Source: JABDFW01 sp035550215
GTDB taxonomy: Bacteria; Bacteroidota; Bacteroidia; Chitinophagales; Chitinophagaceae
NCBI GenBank assembly: GCA_035550215.1
Contig: DASZPM010000004.1
Location: forward strand, 186,001 to 250,000
Length of the DNA stretch: 64,000 nt
Reading direction: 5' to 3'
Part shown: piece after piece, positions 34,114-43,063 of the stretch
Layout of the letters: every line of letters starts with the position of its first letter
How positions within the stretch are numbered: position 1 is the first letter of the stretch
Translations under genes and position numbers: made by a program
Notes under the pieces: model-generated
Databases searched by the model: none
Seen by the model: the letters and a program-made list of their open reading frames with translations, nothing else
What the model was told of the DNA's origin: nothing

Positions 34114-35007
34114 TTATGAAGGCTCTTCTTCTGTTAATAAAGGGAAGAACTGACCCCGCATTTTATCTCCCTTGTGTACAGGCGGCACGCCTGTAAGCAA
34201 TACGTCGTTACTGTCACTTATCACGCCATCCTTAAAGGCATTTATTACAAATGCCCTTCGCGGCCTTGCACTTTTGTTTTCGCCCGAGCCATGCAGTGTA
34301 AGGGAATGGTGGAAAATGGCTTCACCCGCTTTGGTTTCAACAGGTATTGGTTTAAATTCAGCTTGTTGTTGCGGGGTAAGATAATTCATAATGCCCATCA
34401 TATCCCCAGCCAGTTCCGGCTTGTCCAGCAAGCCCCAGTTTTGACTGCCGGGTACATATTGCAGGCAACCGTTTTCTATTGTACTGTCGTCAAGGCTGCA
34501 CCAGCAGGTTAAATGGGCAACGGGCTTTGTGCGTGTCCAGTAGCTGTAATCCTGGTGCCAGGCTACTACGCCACCTTTTTTTGCAGGTTTATAAAAAAGC
34601 TGGTCATGCCAAAAACGTACAGGAACGTTACCCAGCAATTGGCTTGCAGCCATTACAAAGCGTGGGTTCCAAAGCACGTCGTGAAACCCGGGCGAAATAC
34701 GCCATGCACCTAATGCATGAAAAAGGATGGTATTTGCATCGGTACTTTCATTGCTGTGAAATTCATAAAATAATTCATGGCCCGGGCTATTGGGCTCGAC
34801 AAGATTGGCGAGGTCTTCTTTCAATTTTTCAATTTGCTCTTCATCCAGCATTTTAACCCCTGCCAGGTAGCCGTTGGTATTAAAAAAATCTATTTGTTCT
34901 TGTGTAAGTTTATATTGTTCCCAATCCTTTTTTGATTCAGGCCACTTAAAAAGATTACTCACTAAATGATGTACGTTACTTAAATCTTTTACCGGCATGA
35001 CAAACAA
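34114..35007 (-). CDS. Phytanoyl-CoA dioxygenase (PhyH) family protein
   Basis: The 297-residue Fe(II)/2-oxoglutarate oxygenase has the HxD ligand pair in VAWHQDYSYW and the distal His in FHHSLTLHGSGENKSARPRRAF, with the Arg for 2-oxoglutarate in that same block. Family substrates vary widely. An alternative start three codons downstream (34998) is possible. The gene stands alone, between the small secreted protein and an amidohydrolase on the same strand 69 bases upstream. Confidence 0.9.
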   Translation of the reverse strand: MFVMPVKDLSNVHHLVSNLFKWPESKKDWEQYKLTQEQIDFFNTNGYLAGVKMLDEEQIEKLKEDLANLVEPNSPGHELFYEFHSNESTDANTILFHALGAWRISPGFHDVLWNPRFVMAASQLLGNVPVRFWHDQLFYKPAKKGGVVAWHQDYSYWTRTKPVAHLTCWCSLDDSTIENGCLQYVPGSQNWGLLDKPELAGDMMGIMNYLTPQQQAEFKPIPVETKAGEAIFHHSLTLHGSGENKSARPRRAFVINAFKDGVISDSNDVLLTGVPPVHKGDKMRGQFFPLLTEEEPS

Positions 35008-35076
35008 TTTTTATAAAAGTAAAGCATTTAATAAAATTATCATGGGGTGATGTTAACAAGTTGCATCATAACATTT

Positions 35077-36285
35077 TTATTTATTACCTGGTTGTTTATA
35101 TACTTTCCCCTCCTTCATAACAAAAGCTACATGCTGTAACAATGTTATATCATCAAGCGGGTTGCCTTTCACAGCTATTATATCCGCGATAAAGTTTTTT
35201 TGCACCTGGCTAAGCTTGTCCTGCCTGCCCAATAGTTCTGCGGCGTTTAGCGTAGCTGTTTTTATCGCATCCATAGGCCTAAAACCAGCTTTACGCACGT
35301 AATACTCAAGTTCCTTTGCCTCATTATTGTCCCAGGGGTAGCTGCCGATGTCAGTGCCCAGCACAATTTTCAAATGTTGCCTGTAGGCTTTATTTAAGAA
35401 AATATAAGTGCTGTCAAGAGGATAATTAAAATATTCATAAACACTTATGGTAGGCACCCAAAATGTATGATTGGCTAATGCTAGCTGTATGAGGGAATCA
35501 TCAAACCCGTCACCATGTTCAATTGACCTGGCCCCTGCCAGTATTGCCATACGTATGCCTTGTTTGCTTGTAGCATGGGCCGCTACATTTACATGGTATT
35601 TTTTTGCTTCATCTACCACTGCTTTCATTTCATCAAAATCAAAAGTTGGGTAAAACCAATCGGCAAACAATTTTATCCAGCTAACACCGTGCGTCACCTG
35701 GTCACGCACCGCTTTTACGCATTCGTCGTGCCCGGTGGCAAACTGCGTACCATAAGGCAGTTCAATACTCCAGTTTTGTGTGGCTGGAAATGGAAGGTAA
35801 TTGCCGGTGGCAGAAATACCCCTGCCCGAAGGAAATACGCGGGGCCCGATTATAAAAGATGAATCTATTGCCTTTTTTAAATCAACATCTGAAAAACCGG
35901 CACCTTCCGTACAAACATCACGCAAAGTAGTAAAACCATTATCCAGGGCTATTTGCAGGTACTTTGCCGCCCGCAATGACCGTAATGCCGGCGACCTGCC
36001 GTAAAGGTCTTTTTCATAATCGCCGCCATCTGCCAAAAGATGCGTGTGTACATCCATCATTCCGGGCAAAAGGGCATAACCCTGCAGGTTAATAACAATG
36101 GCAGAATCTGGAATTTTTCCTGAAAAATTTATCTCCGCAATAGTATTGTTGTGCACAATAACGACCGGATTAGAATGCGGTTCATTGCTTTTGCCGTCAA
36201 TAAGCCGGTCCGCAATTATTGCGTAGGTTTGCGCCTGCGTGCTGATAAAAAGCATAAAGGCAATATAAGATAAAAGCATTTTCAT
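35077..36285 (-). CDS. Secreted amidohydrolase family protein
   Basis: The 402-residue protein has a signal peptide (1-19, ending TQAQ) and a TIM-barrel amidohydrolase with the metal-binding HTH in LPGMMDVHTHLLADG. Further ligands are in VNVAAHATSKQGIRMA and SIEHGD, and the final Asp in VLGTDIGSYPWDN. It resembles imidazolonepropionase/prolidase-like hydrolases of Bacteroidota. A second gene at 55661-56947 encodes a clear relative, sharing the end ADIxAVKGxxLxDITLLxH. A dipeptide or cyclic-imide substrate is possible but not readable. Confidence 0.88.
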   Translation of the reverse strand: MKMLLSYIAFMLFISTQAQTYAIIADRLIDGKSNEPHSNPVVIVHNNTIAEINFSGKIPDSAIVINLQGYALLPGMMDVHTHLLADGGDYEKDLYGRSPALRSLRAAKYLQIALDNGFTTLRDVCTEGAGFSDVDLKKAIDSSFIIGPRVFPSGRGISATGNYLPFPATQNWSIELPYGTQFATGHDECVKAVRDQVTHGVSWIKLFADWFYPTFDFDEMKAVVDEAKKYHVNVAAHATSKQGIRMAILAGARSIEHGDGFDDSLIQLALANHTFWVPTISVYEYFNYPLDSTYIFLNKAYRQHLKIVLGTDIGSYPWDNNEAKELEYYVRKAGFRPMDAIKTATLNAAELLGRQDKLSQVQKNFIADIIAVKGNPLDDITLLQHVAFVMKEGKVYKQPGNK

Positions 36286-36522
36286 AAACAGCGGTTGTAG
36301 ACAGTTAAGTGCAGAATGGATTGTTTTATGCAGCCGTTGATGGCTTTAACCAAAAATACTGTAAAGCGCCAACAGGCAAAAGCATTTTAATAGTTTTGTT
36401 TATTCTGCTGAATAATTCGGTGACTTTGGGGAAAAGATATACTTGTTGGGAAAAAATAATCACTAAAAGTTGTTACTTTAATTTCCTAAGCAGAAATAAA
36501 CACTTTCACCAAAATACTGGCT

Positions 36523-37872
36523 ATGAAAAACTTTTTTGCATGTGCGGCATTGTTACTGATTGTAAGCCATCTTAATGCGCAAACCACAGTAAACAGGGAC
36601 CCGGAAATAGCGCAAATGGTTGACGAAGTGTCGGCTGACTCTCTTAAATCCTACATTACAACATTAGTTGCCTTCGGCACGCGTAATACCTTAAGTACTA
36701 ATGATGACGCTAAACGGGGAATAGGCGCTGCTAAAAACTGGGTATTAAGTAAGTTTAACCAGTTTGCCAAACAAAGTGGTGGCAGGCTGACGGCGTACAT
36801 TGACACTTTTACCCTGCAGCCAGACGGTAAACGGGTTGATGCACCTGTGTTTATGGGCAATGTAATTGCCACCTTAAAAGGAACTGACCAAAATGATGAC
36901 CGGGTATTTTTGATAAGCGGGCATCTTGATAGCCGGCGTAGTAACGTGATGGACAGAACGGAAGACGCCCCAGGAGCCAACGATGATGGAAGCGGTACTG
37001 CAGCGGTGATTGAATGTGCAAGGATAATGAGCCGCCACAGTTTTCCGGCAACGGTTATTTTTATTGCTGTAAGTGGTGAGGAGCAAGGCTTGCTGGGCGC
37101 TTACCATATGGCTGAAAAGTGTAAAAAAGAAAACATAAACATTGAGGCTGTTTTAAATAACGATATTATAGGCAGTAATAACAGCAATGAAACAAATATA
37201 ATAAACAACACCCAGGTTAGGGTTTTTAGCGAAGGGCTGCCGTATTATGAACTTGACAAGAATGCTAAAATGATAAGGCAGTTTGGGTTGGAAAACGATG
37301 GCAAAGCACGGCAGTTGGCGCGTTATGTAAAAGAAATTGGCGAACGCTATGTTGATAACCTGCAGGTAATGATGATATACCGTAATGACAGGTTTTTACG
37401 TGGCGGCGACCATACCCCCTATGTTGAAAATGGTTATGCCGCGGTGCGAATAACAGAAATGAATGAAAACTACAGCCACCAGCACCAGGATGTGCGTGCG
37501 CAAAACGGTATTCAATATGGTGACCTGGCGGAGTTTATGGATTTTGAATATTTGAGGAAAAACGCCGCAATGAATCTTGCCAACCTTTCTAATCTTGCAA
37601 AAGCACCTGCAATGCCACAAAGCGTAAAGATTGATGTGCATGACCTGACTAATAATACACGCCTTTACTGGGCCACACCAAAAGCCGGCGCTGTAAAAGG
37701 CTATTATGTGCTGGTAAGGCAAACAACAAGTGCTTTTTGGGAGAAGAAAATATTTACCACAGCAACCGATATCACGTTGCCTTACTCAAAAGATAACTAT
37801 TTTTTTGCAGTGCAATCTGTAAATGAAACAGGCAATGAAAGCCTGCCGGTTGTACCTTTGGCCGGAAGGTAA
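36523..37872 (+). CDS. Secreted M28 family metallopeptidase with fibronectin-type domain
   Basis: The 449-residue protein has a signal peptide (1-20, ending LNAQ) and the M28 zinc sites: His134 in ISGHLDSR, Asp in GANDDGSGTAA (about 154), Glu186/187 in AVSGEEQGLLGAYH, and a late His in NYSHQHQ. The C-terminal part (about 360-449, TRLYWATPKAGAVKGYYVLVR) is a fibronectin type III-like domain. M28 enzymes are aminopeptidases or carboxypeptidases. It is 24 bases upstream of the esterase gene and may share a transcript with it. The preceding 237 bases contain no other gene that I can see. Confidence 0.9.
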   Translation: MKNFFACAALLLIVSHLNAQTTVNRDPEIAQMVDEVSADSLKSYITTLVAFGTRNTLSTNDDAKRGIGAAKNWVLSKFNQFAKQSGGRLTAYIDTFTLQPDGKRVDAPVFMGNVIATLKGTDQNDDRVFLISGHLDSRRSNVMDRTEDAPGANDDGSGTAAVIECARIMSRHSFPATVIFIAVSGEEQGLLGAYHMAEKCKKENINIEAVLNNDIIGSNNSNETNIINNTQVRVFSEGLPYYELDKNAKMIRQFGLENDGKARQLARYVKEIGERYVDNLQVMMIYRNDRFLRGGDHTPYVENGYAAVRITEMNENYSHQHQDVRAQNGIQYGDLAEFMDFEYLRKNAAMNLANLSNLAKAPAMPQSVKIDVHDLTNNTRLYWATPKAGAVKGYYVLVRQTTSAFWEKKIFTTATDITLPYSKDNYFFAVQSVNETGNESLPVVPLAGR

Positions 37873-37896
37873 CGTTTAATAAAACCAAAGCTCGCC

Positions 37897-38781
37897 ATGC
37901 TTATACGTAAATCACTTATTCCAGTGCAGTATCTTGTTGCTGCCGGCTTACTTTTTTTTGCAGCATCCTGTAAAAAGGAAAGTTCTGCACCGGTTACACT
38001 TGACGCTTCAAAACAGCAAACAGTAACTAATGTAATGTACGGAACTGATACCGCGGAAAAAATGGATGTTTACCTTCCGGCCGGCAGAAGCACGGCCACT
38101 ACAAAAATATTGGTACTTGTACACCCGGGCTCCTGGGCTGAGGGTGATAAGGCTGATTTTGACAGCGCCGTTGATACACTGCAAATTTTATTACCGGGGT
38201 ATGCAATTTTTAATATTAATTACAGGCTTGCCGCCAATGGGAAAAATGTTTATCCTGCTGCTCTTAACGATGTGGAGCTGGCACTGCAATTTATCAGCAA
38301 TAATGCCGCTGCATATGCAGTAGATACCGCTAAAATTGTGCTTGGCGGGGCAAGCGCAGGCGCACACCTTGCTATGCTGGAAACCTACAGTAAAAATGCA
38401 TCTAATGTAAAGGCTGTCGTTGATCTTTTCGGACCAACAGACTTAACATGGCTATATACCAATCATCCCTTTCCGCAATTTGCACAGCCTGTATTGCAAA
38501 ATTTCCTGGGAGTATCACTGCAGCAAAATAGTGCATTATACGCTGAAGCAAGCCCAATAAATTATGTATCGGCTGCGTCACCGCCCACTATAATTTTTCA
38601 CGGCACACTGGATGATGTTGTGCCCATTGAAGAAAGCCAGCAATTAAAAGCGAAGCTTGATTCCTTTAACGTGACGAACACAATGATTGTTTACAGTAAC
38701 GAGGGCCATGGTTGGATGGGCAGCCACCTTACCGATACTTACCTGAAAATTGCGGCCTTCTTAAATCAATACGTGCAATAA
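37897..38781 (+). CDS. Alpha/beta-hydrolase lipoprotein (BD-FAE/esterase type)
   Basis: The 294-residue protein has a lipobox ending FAASC (Cys25), so it is probably a membrane-anchored esterase. The nucleophile Ser is in LGGASAGAHLAML, the Asp in FHGTLDDVVP and the His in YSNEGHGWMG. The substrate is unknown. Its stop overlaps the next start (TAATG) by one base, so the next gene is translationally coupled, and the M28 peptidase lies 24 bases upstream. Confidence 0.88.
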   Translation: MLIRKSLIPVQYLVAAGLLFFAASCKKESSAPVTLDASKQQTVTNVMYGTDTAEKMDVYLPAGRSTATTKILVLVHPGSWAEGDKADFDSAVDTLQILLPGYAIFNINYRLAANGKNVYPAALNDVELALQFISNNAAAYAVDTAKIVLGGASAGAHLAMLETYSKNASNVKAVVDLFGPTDLTWLYTNHPFPQFAQPVLQNFLGVSLQQNSALYAEASPINYVSAASPPTIIFHGTLDDVVPIEESQQLKAKLDSFNVTNTMIVYSNEGHGWMGSHLTDTYLKIAAFLNQYVQ

Positions 38782-39227
38782 TGGAACTGGAATGGAGGTG
38801 TAAGAAGTTTAACGACCTTACTGTTGAGGAACTTTATGCTATTATGCGGCTGCGCAACGAGGTTTTTGTTGTTGAACAAAATTGTGTGTTCCAGGATGCG
38901 GATAATAAAGACCAGCACTGTTACCACCTGGCGGCATGGCAAAAAAATAACATCGCAGCATATGCCAGGCTTGTTCCTCCAGGCATAATTTACGCTGAGC
39001 CATCCATCGGAAGGGTAATCACGGCAGCCTCATTCAGAGGTACAGGCATTGGCCGTGGGTTATTGCAGCAGGCAATAGTTAACTGCACCTTAATTTTTGG
39101 TGAAAAAACCATTAAAATAGGGGCGCAGCTATACCTGAAGAAAATGTATGAATCATTTGGCTTTCAACAACTTGGGGATATTTACCTGGAGGACGGAATT
39201 GAACATATACATATGCTGAGATTTTAA
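38781..39227 (+). CDS. GNAT acetyltransferase, ElaA type
   Basis: The 148-residue protein starts ELEWRCKKFNDLTVEELYAI. The acetyl-CoA loop is in RVITAASFRGTGIGRGLL (RGTGIG). The ElaA-like end YESFGFQQLGDIYLEDGIEHIHM fits. The start at 38781 overlaps the stop of the esterase gene in TAATG; a start at 38712 inside that gene is unlikely. The substrate is unknown, as for most ElaA proteins. Confidence 0.9.
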   Translation: MELEWRCKKFNDLTVEELYAIMRLRNEVFVVEQNCVFQDADNKDQHCYHLAAWQKNNIAAYARLVPPGIIYAEPSIGRVITAASFRGTGIGRGLLQQAIVNCTLIFGEKTIKIGAQLYLKKMYESFGFQQLGDIYLEDGIEHIHMLRF

Positions 39228-39250
39228 TGTATTCAGGCTAAAAAAATAGC

Positions 39251-39258
39251 TATATTTG
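39251..39258 (+). promoter_or_regulatory. Promoter -7 element upstream of the outer-membrane protein gene
   Basis: TATATTTG is an exact TANNTTTG match, 33 bases before the ATG at 39292. No TTG at the -33 distance is evident. Confidence 0.45.
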
Positions 39259-39291
39259 TAGCATAATCTGTACTAAATGATTTTTTCATCT

Positions 39292-40236
39292 ATGAAAAAA
39301 TTTACCTTTTTCCGTTTACCCGTTGCACTAACTTTAGCGTGCGCACTTTTCATCATCCCCTCCATTCATGCACAATACGAGGATGAACTTGAAGATATTA
39401 CCGGCCACTGGGAAGTCAGTTTGGTTGGAGGTTTTAATAATTTTTTTGGGGACCTGGGGGGCAACCATGGCGTGGGCAAACCGTTTATAAAAGATTTTAA
39501 CGGGCCTGCTACAAGACCTTTATTCGGGGCTTCGCTTAATTATTTTTTTTATAGCTGGCTTTCAGTAAAAGGCATTTTAAACTACACTACTGTAACTGGT
39601 GCAGACAGCCTTATTAAAAACGCCGGTGATGCAGAACGCTGGCGGTATTATCGTAACCTAAGTTTCAGGTCGAGGATAGTAGAAGGCAGTATTAATGCCG
39701 AAATATACCCGGTGATGTTGTTTGATAAAGAAGTAGAGGTGCATACCATTAGTCCATATATTGGCGCTGGTATAGGCTTATTTCATTTTAATCCCGAAAC
39801 TTATTATGTTGATCCCTCCGGCAAAGGAGAATGGGTAAAATTGAAACCACTGCATACTGAGGGTGAAGGTTTTGCCGAATACCCTGATCGCAAACCTTAC
39901 AATTTGCTCCAATTCTATATTCCCGTTACAATTGGCTTAAAAATCTATCTCAATAATACTTTTGCTATATCCACAGGGTTCATTTTTCGCAAAACATTTA
40001 CTGACTATATTGATGATATACACACAACTTATATTGACCCTGCATTGTTTGATAAATATCTTAGCCCATCACAGGCAACCCTTGCTAAGGCTTTGTACTC
40101 AAGGTCAATTACACCATGGAAGGTGAAGCCCGGTGTGTATAAGGCTGACCCCAACGACAACGATTCTTACGTAACTCTTTTCTTTACATTGAGTGTGCGG
40201 TTTGGCGGCGGCCCAAGGTTCTTTTATGGCGGTTAA
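39292..40236 (+). CDS. Outer-membrane beta-barrel protein, DUF6089-like
   Basis: The 314-residue protein has a signal peptide (1-28, ending SIHAQ). Beta-barrel-like sequence follows, with SLVGGFNNFFGDLGGN near the start, SPYIGAGIGLFHFNPETYY in the middle and FFTLSVRFGGGPRFFYGG at the end. The early GFNNFFGDLG element resembles DUF6089 outer-membrane proteins of Bacteroidota. An alternative start at 39277 would add five residues. A strong terminator follows. Function unknown. Confidence 0.7.
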   Translation: MKKFTFFRLPVALTLACALFIIPSIHAQYEDELEDITGHWEVSLVGGFNNFFGDLGGNHGVGKPFIKDFNGPATRPLFGASLNYFFYSWLSVKGILNYTTVTGADSLIKNAGDAERWRYYRNLSFRSRIVEGSINAEIYPVMLFDKEVEVHTISPYIGAGIGLFHFNPETYYVDPSGKGEWVKLKPLHTEGEGFAEYPDRKPYNLLQFYIPVTIGLKIYLNNTFAISTGFIFRKTFTDYIDDIHTTYIDPALFDKYLSPSQATLAKALYSRSITPWKVKPGVYKADPNDNDSYVTLFFTLSVRFGGGPRFFYGG

Positions 40237-40264
40237 TATTTGTACGTGCAGATTATAAATAAGT

Positions 40265-40302
40265 AATAAGGCTGAAGGGTTATAGTACTCTTCAGCCTTA
40301 TT
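40265..40302. terminator. Strong hairpin terminator
   Basis: AATAAGGCTGAAG (40265-40277) pairs perfectly with CTTCAGCCTTATT (40290-40302), a 13-base stem with a 12-base loop. It lies between the outer-membrane protein gene and the convergent DinB gene. The remaining 100 bases of this gap show no feature I can support. Confidence 0.75.
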
Positions 40303-40407
40303 AGCTTTTGAAGGAGTATAATAAGGGCGCCCGCGCCACGATAAAAGGGGTATATAGATAGTGCCCCGTTCAATGCAAACCAGCTTGTATACGCCAATAA
40401 TGTTTTT

Positions 40408-40890
40408 CTATCTTCCAATGATTTCGTTTGGGTTGATCAACGCGGCAAGTTTTATGATAGTAAAAAAATGATGCGCTTCGTGCAGCAGAAACATCTCTGT
40501 CCACCCTTCCATATTTAATAAACCGTAAGTTGGATGCCGTGCAGTACCCTGCAGTTGTCCGTCGGTGAGCGAAGCTAATTGGCCGTTTAATGACTCCCGG
40601 TCTGTATAAAAATTATCCATTAATTGTTTGTATGTTTTGTTCTGCCATTCAAAAAAGCCGGGGTCGTTATCTGCTTTATATGGCTGAAACACAGGAGTGC
40701 CTGCGGCAGTTATCAATCCAACCCTTTCCCTGAAAATTTCGTGGTACCGTGCCAGGTGGGCAAGATTCTCAAAAATGCTCCATTTATCGGGTAAGGGCTT
40801 ACTTTTTACTTGCTGCTCAGTTAGCCCATACAGGGAAATATCTAATGACGAAGGCTGGTAGTTCAGCCGTTTTAGCAATGTGTCTCTCAT
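40408..40890 (-). CDS. DinB family protein
   Basis: The 160-residue four-helix-bundle protein has the first metal His in FENLAHLARYHEIFRERV and the last pair in FLLHEAHHFFTIIKL (HEAHH). The DinB superfamily includes bacillithiol-dependent S-transferases, and bshC is present in this window, so a thiol-transferase role is possible but unproven. It is followed on the same strand by terminator-free DNA and preceded by a membrane protein gene 23 bases upstream. Confidence 0.85.
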   Translation of the reverse strand: MRDTLLKRLNYQPSSLDISLYGLTEQQVKSKPLPDKWSIFENLAHLARYHEIFRERVGLITAAGTPVFQPYKADNDPGFFEWQNKTYKQLMDNFYTDRESLNGQLASLTDGQLQGTARHPTYGLLNMEGWTEMFLLHEAHHFFTIIKLAALINPNEIIGR

Positions 40891-40913
40891 TGAGTAAAAT
40901 TAAGACTACCTGT

Positions 40914-41396
40914 TTAAAGTGTTGAAGTCGCTTCAAACTTGGTTATATAGCACCTGCACATAAGCAATGGCACAATGCCGATAACCCCGAAACTGCAGTC
41001 AATAAGTATGTGCTGCCACGGTATGCCACGTAAAGGGCCGGCAATAAAGGCAAGCGGTATTACTGCAACACAACAAAACATGCCCCAGCTAATAATGAAT
41101 TTATTACGCACAGGGTCTTTATATACGCCATAAAACAGCGCAGCAATTACCAGGTGGGCAAAAGCCAGCCAATCATAACCGTAAAATAGAAACGGGTAAC
41201 GTGCATGTACATCTGCAACTGCGGTGTATACATTATTAAGCCAATAACTTATAAAACCACTATTGTTCATTATGCTGAACTGTTTTAGCCATTGCAGTTC
41301 ATTATATACAGGAAAAGCCGTAATGCCGCTTAATGCCAGCATCACCATAAAAAACACCACCAGTGTTCTTATTTTCTTAAGCAGGCTGGGTTTCAT
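40914..41396 (-). CDS. Small membrane protein of unknown function
   Basis: The 160-residue protein has four probable membrane segments (about 8-27, 75-92, 101-121 and 128-148). Between the first two lies a loop that includes WLKQFSIMNNSGFISYWLNN. No catalytic motif is visible. It sits 13 bases after ruvC on the same strand, so it is probably co-transcribed with ruvC, and 23 bases before the DinB gene. Confidence 0.65.
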   Translation of the reverse strand: MKPSLLKKIRTLVVFFMVMLALSGITAFPVYNELQWLKQFSIMNNSGFISYWLNNVYTAVADVHARYPFLFYGYDWLAFAHLVIAALFYGVYKDPVRNKFIISWGMFCCVAVIPLAFIAGPLRGIPWQHILIDCSFGVIGIVPLLMCRCYITKFEATSTL

Positions 41397-41409
41397 AGCG
41401 GGGTTGTTT

Positions 41410-41973
41410 TTATTTCTTTAAGCGATGTTCATTCTTTGCAACAAAATCATCCCATCCTTTAAAGCCTTTATCCTTTTTGTACAGTGGGGAAGAGGTTTGG
41501 TAATGATGACAAAGCGCTACTGCCAAAGCATCTGTTGCGTCAAAGTAATGGGGTTTTTCCTGTAATTGCAAAACACGCTGCAGCATTTTCCAAACCTGCT
41601 CTTTATCTGCATTACCGTTGCCGGTAATTGATTGCTTTACTTTTTTGGGAGAATATTCGGTAACATTAATTGAATAATGCATCGCGGCGGCAATTGCCAC
41701 ACCCTGGGCCCTGCCAAGTTTGAGCATGCTTTGTACATTCTTACCAAAAAAAGGCGCTTCAATAGCAAAGGTAGTTGGCTTATGCTGTACAATAAGTTCG
41801 CATACTTTCGCATGCACCATTTGCAACCTTTCGTACACATCTTTTTTTGAGGTCAGCCGAAGCACGTCCATTGCAATTACGCCAACGTCATTGCCTGACA
41901 CAGCTATTATCGCATATCCCATAATTACTGTACCGGGGTCAATGCCTAATATTATTTCAGCCTCCTGCTTCAT
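41410..41973 (-). CDS. ruvC: Crossover junction endonuclease RuvC
   Basis: The 187-residue Holliday-junction resolvase has its four acidic catalytic residues Asp12 (ILGIDPGT), Glu72 (TFAIEAPFFGKN), Asp145 and Asp148 (YFDATDALAVA). It also has the basic SPKKVKQSITGNGNADK segment that contacts DNA. ATG at 41973 is chosen over a GTG one codon upstream. No ruvA or ruvB gene is nearby. Confidence 0.96.
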   Translation of the reverse strand: MKQEAEIILGIDPGTVIMGYAIIAVSGNDVGVIAMDVLRLTSKKDVYERLQMVHAKVCELIVQHKPTTFAIEAPFFGKNVQSMLKLGRAQGVAIAAAMHYSINVTEYSPKKVKQSITGNGNADKEQVWKMLQRVLQLQEKPHYFDATDALAVALCHHYQTSSPLYKKDKGFKGWDDFVAKNEHRLKK

Positions 41974-42054
41974 CACCTTGTGAAAGTAATAATTTGTGCG
42001 GTTATTATTGCAAACTAATGAGGCCGTTCATAAAATGATTGTTTTAACGTACGT

Positions 42055-43062
42055 TTGATAAAAATTTGTTTGTTAAAAGGGCGGTATAAAATATTAATAA
42101 ATTACGTGGTTGGGCCGTTGTTGTTTATCATTCTGGCATTTACCATTTACCACAAGCTAACCAACCAGTCAACACTGCAGCAAACAAAAAATCTGATAGC
42201 CCAGGCACTTTCCGCTAAGAATACTAATTATATAATAGCGCTGTTTATTTTGATGACGTTTAATTGGGCGATTGAAGCCGGGAAATGGCAGATACTAATG
42301 ACAAAAGTGCAAAAAGTAAGCTTTTTTATGGCGATAAAAGCGGTATTATCAGGCCTGTCTTTTTCATTATTTGCGCCAAACGGAATAGGCGATTATTTTG
42401 GACGTATTGTGTACATGAAAGAGGGTAACCGCCTTCGCTCTATAGCTGTAACGTTTGTAGGGAGTATAAGCCAGGTACTAATAACACTTACTGCGGGGCT
42501 GGCAGGCCTTATTTACCTTAGTACGCACGCGTGGAAAGAGTTGCCCCAAACAACCGGTTTTACAGGTTTTTGGGTTACGGCTATGATGTATATGATTGGA
42601 ATGACCATTATGGTTGTGGTATTTATTTACTACAGGTTGTCCTGGCTTACAACATTAGTAGAAAAAATTCCGTTTGTATATAAATATAAGTTCCTGATTG
42701 AAAGCCTTGAGAGTTTTCACTGGAAGGAATTAACCAGGATTTTGGTGTTATCGTTTATAAGATTTATTGTGTTTATTGTGCAATATTTGTTAATGCTGCA
42801 TATATTTAATGTGCAGATTGATTGGCTTGATGCGGTTTGTACAACAAGTGTTCTCTTTTTGGTACTTGCAGTTTTGCCAACCATACCCGTTGCTGACCTC
42901 GGTATAAGAGGTGAAACAGGCATACAGCTTTTTGGAATTTTGAGCAAAAATACCGGCGGTATTGTATTTACAGCAGCCGGCATTTGGTTGCTGAATATTA
43001 TAATTCCCGCCATAGCGGGCAGCTTATTTGTATTAAGTATTAAAATTTTCAGAAACAGGTAA
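42055..43062 (+). CDS. Lysylphosphatidylglycerol synthase transmembrane-like (UPF0104) protein
   Basis: The 335-residue membrane protein has about eight membrane segments and the family elements FSLFAPNGIGDYFGRIVYMK and TIPVADLGIRGETGIQLFG. Such proteins are flippase-like or lipid-modifying inner-membrane proteins; there is no aminoacyl-transferase domain here. The start is a TTG (in TTGATAAAA) because no in-frame ATG lies between the upstream stop and conserved sequence. The next gene starts one base after its stop, so they are coupled. Confidence 0.85.
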   Translation: MIKICLLKGRYKILINYVVGPLLFIILAFTIYHKLTNQSTLQQTKNLIAQALSAKNTNYIIALFILMTFNWAIEAGKWQILMTKVQKVSFFMAIKAVLSGLSFSLFAPNGIGDYFGRIVYMKEGNRLRSIAVTFVGSISQVLITLTAGLAGLIYLSTHAWKELPQTTGFTGFWVTAMMYMIGMTIMVVVFIYYRLSWLTTLVEKIPFVYKYKFLIESLESFHWKELTRILVLSFIRFIVFIVQYLLMLHIFNVQIDWLDAVCTTSVLFLVLAVLPTIPVADLGIRGETGIQLFGILSKNTGGIVFTAAGIWLLNIIIPAIAGSLFVLSIKIFRNR

Positions 43063-43063
43063 C

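Noticed and set aside
40233..40418. 61-codon minus-strand frame between the outer-membrane protein and DinB genes
   Set aside because: It reads through the strong terminator hairpin at 40265-40302 and overlaps the DinB stop; no promoter or domain.
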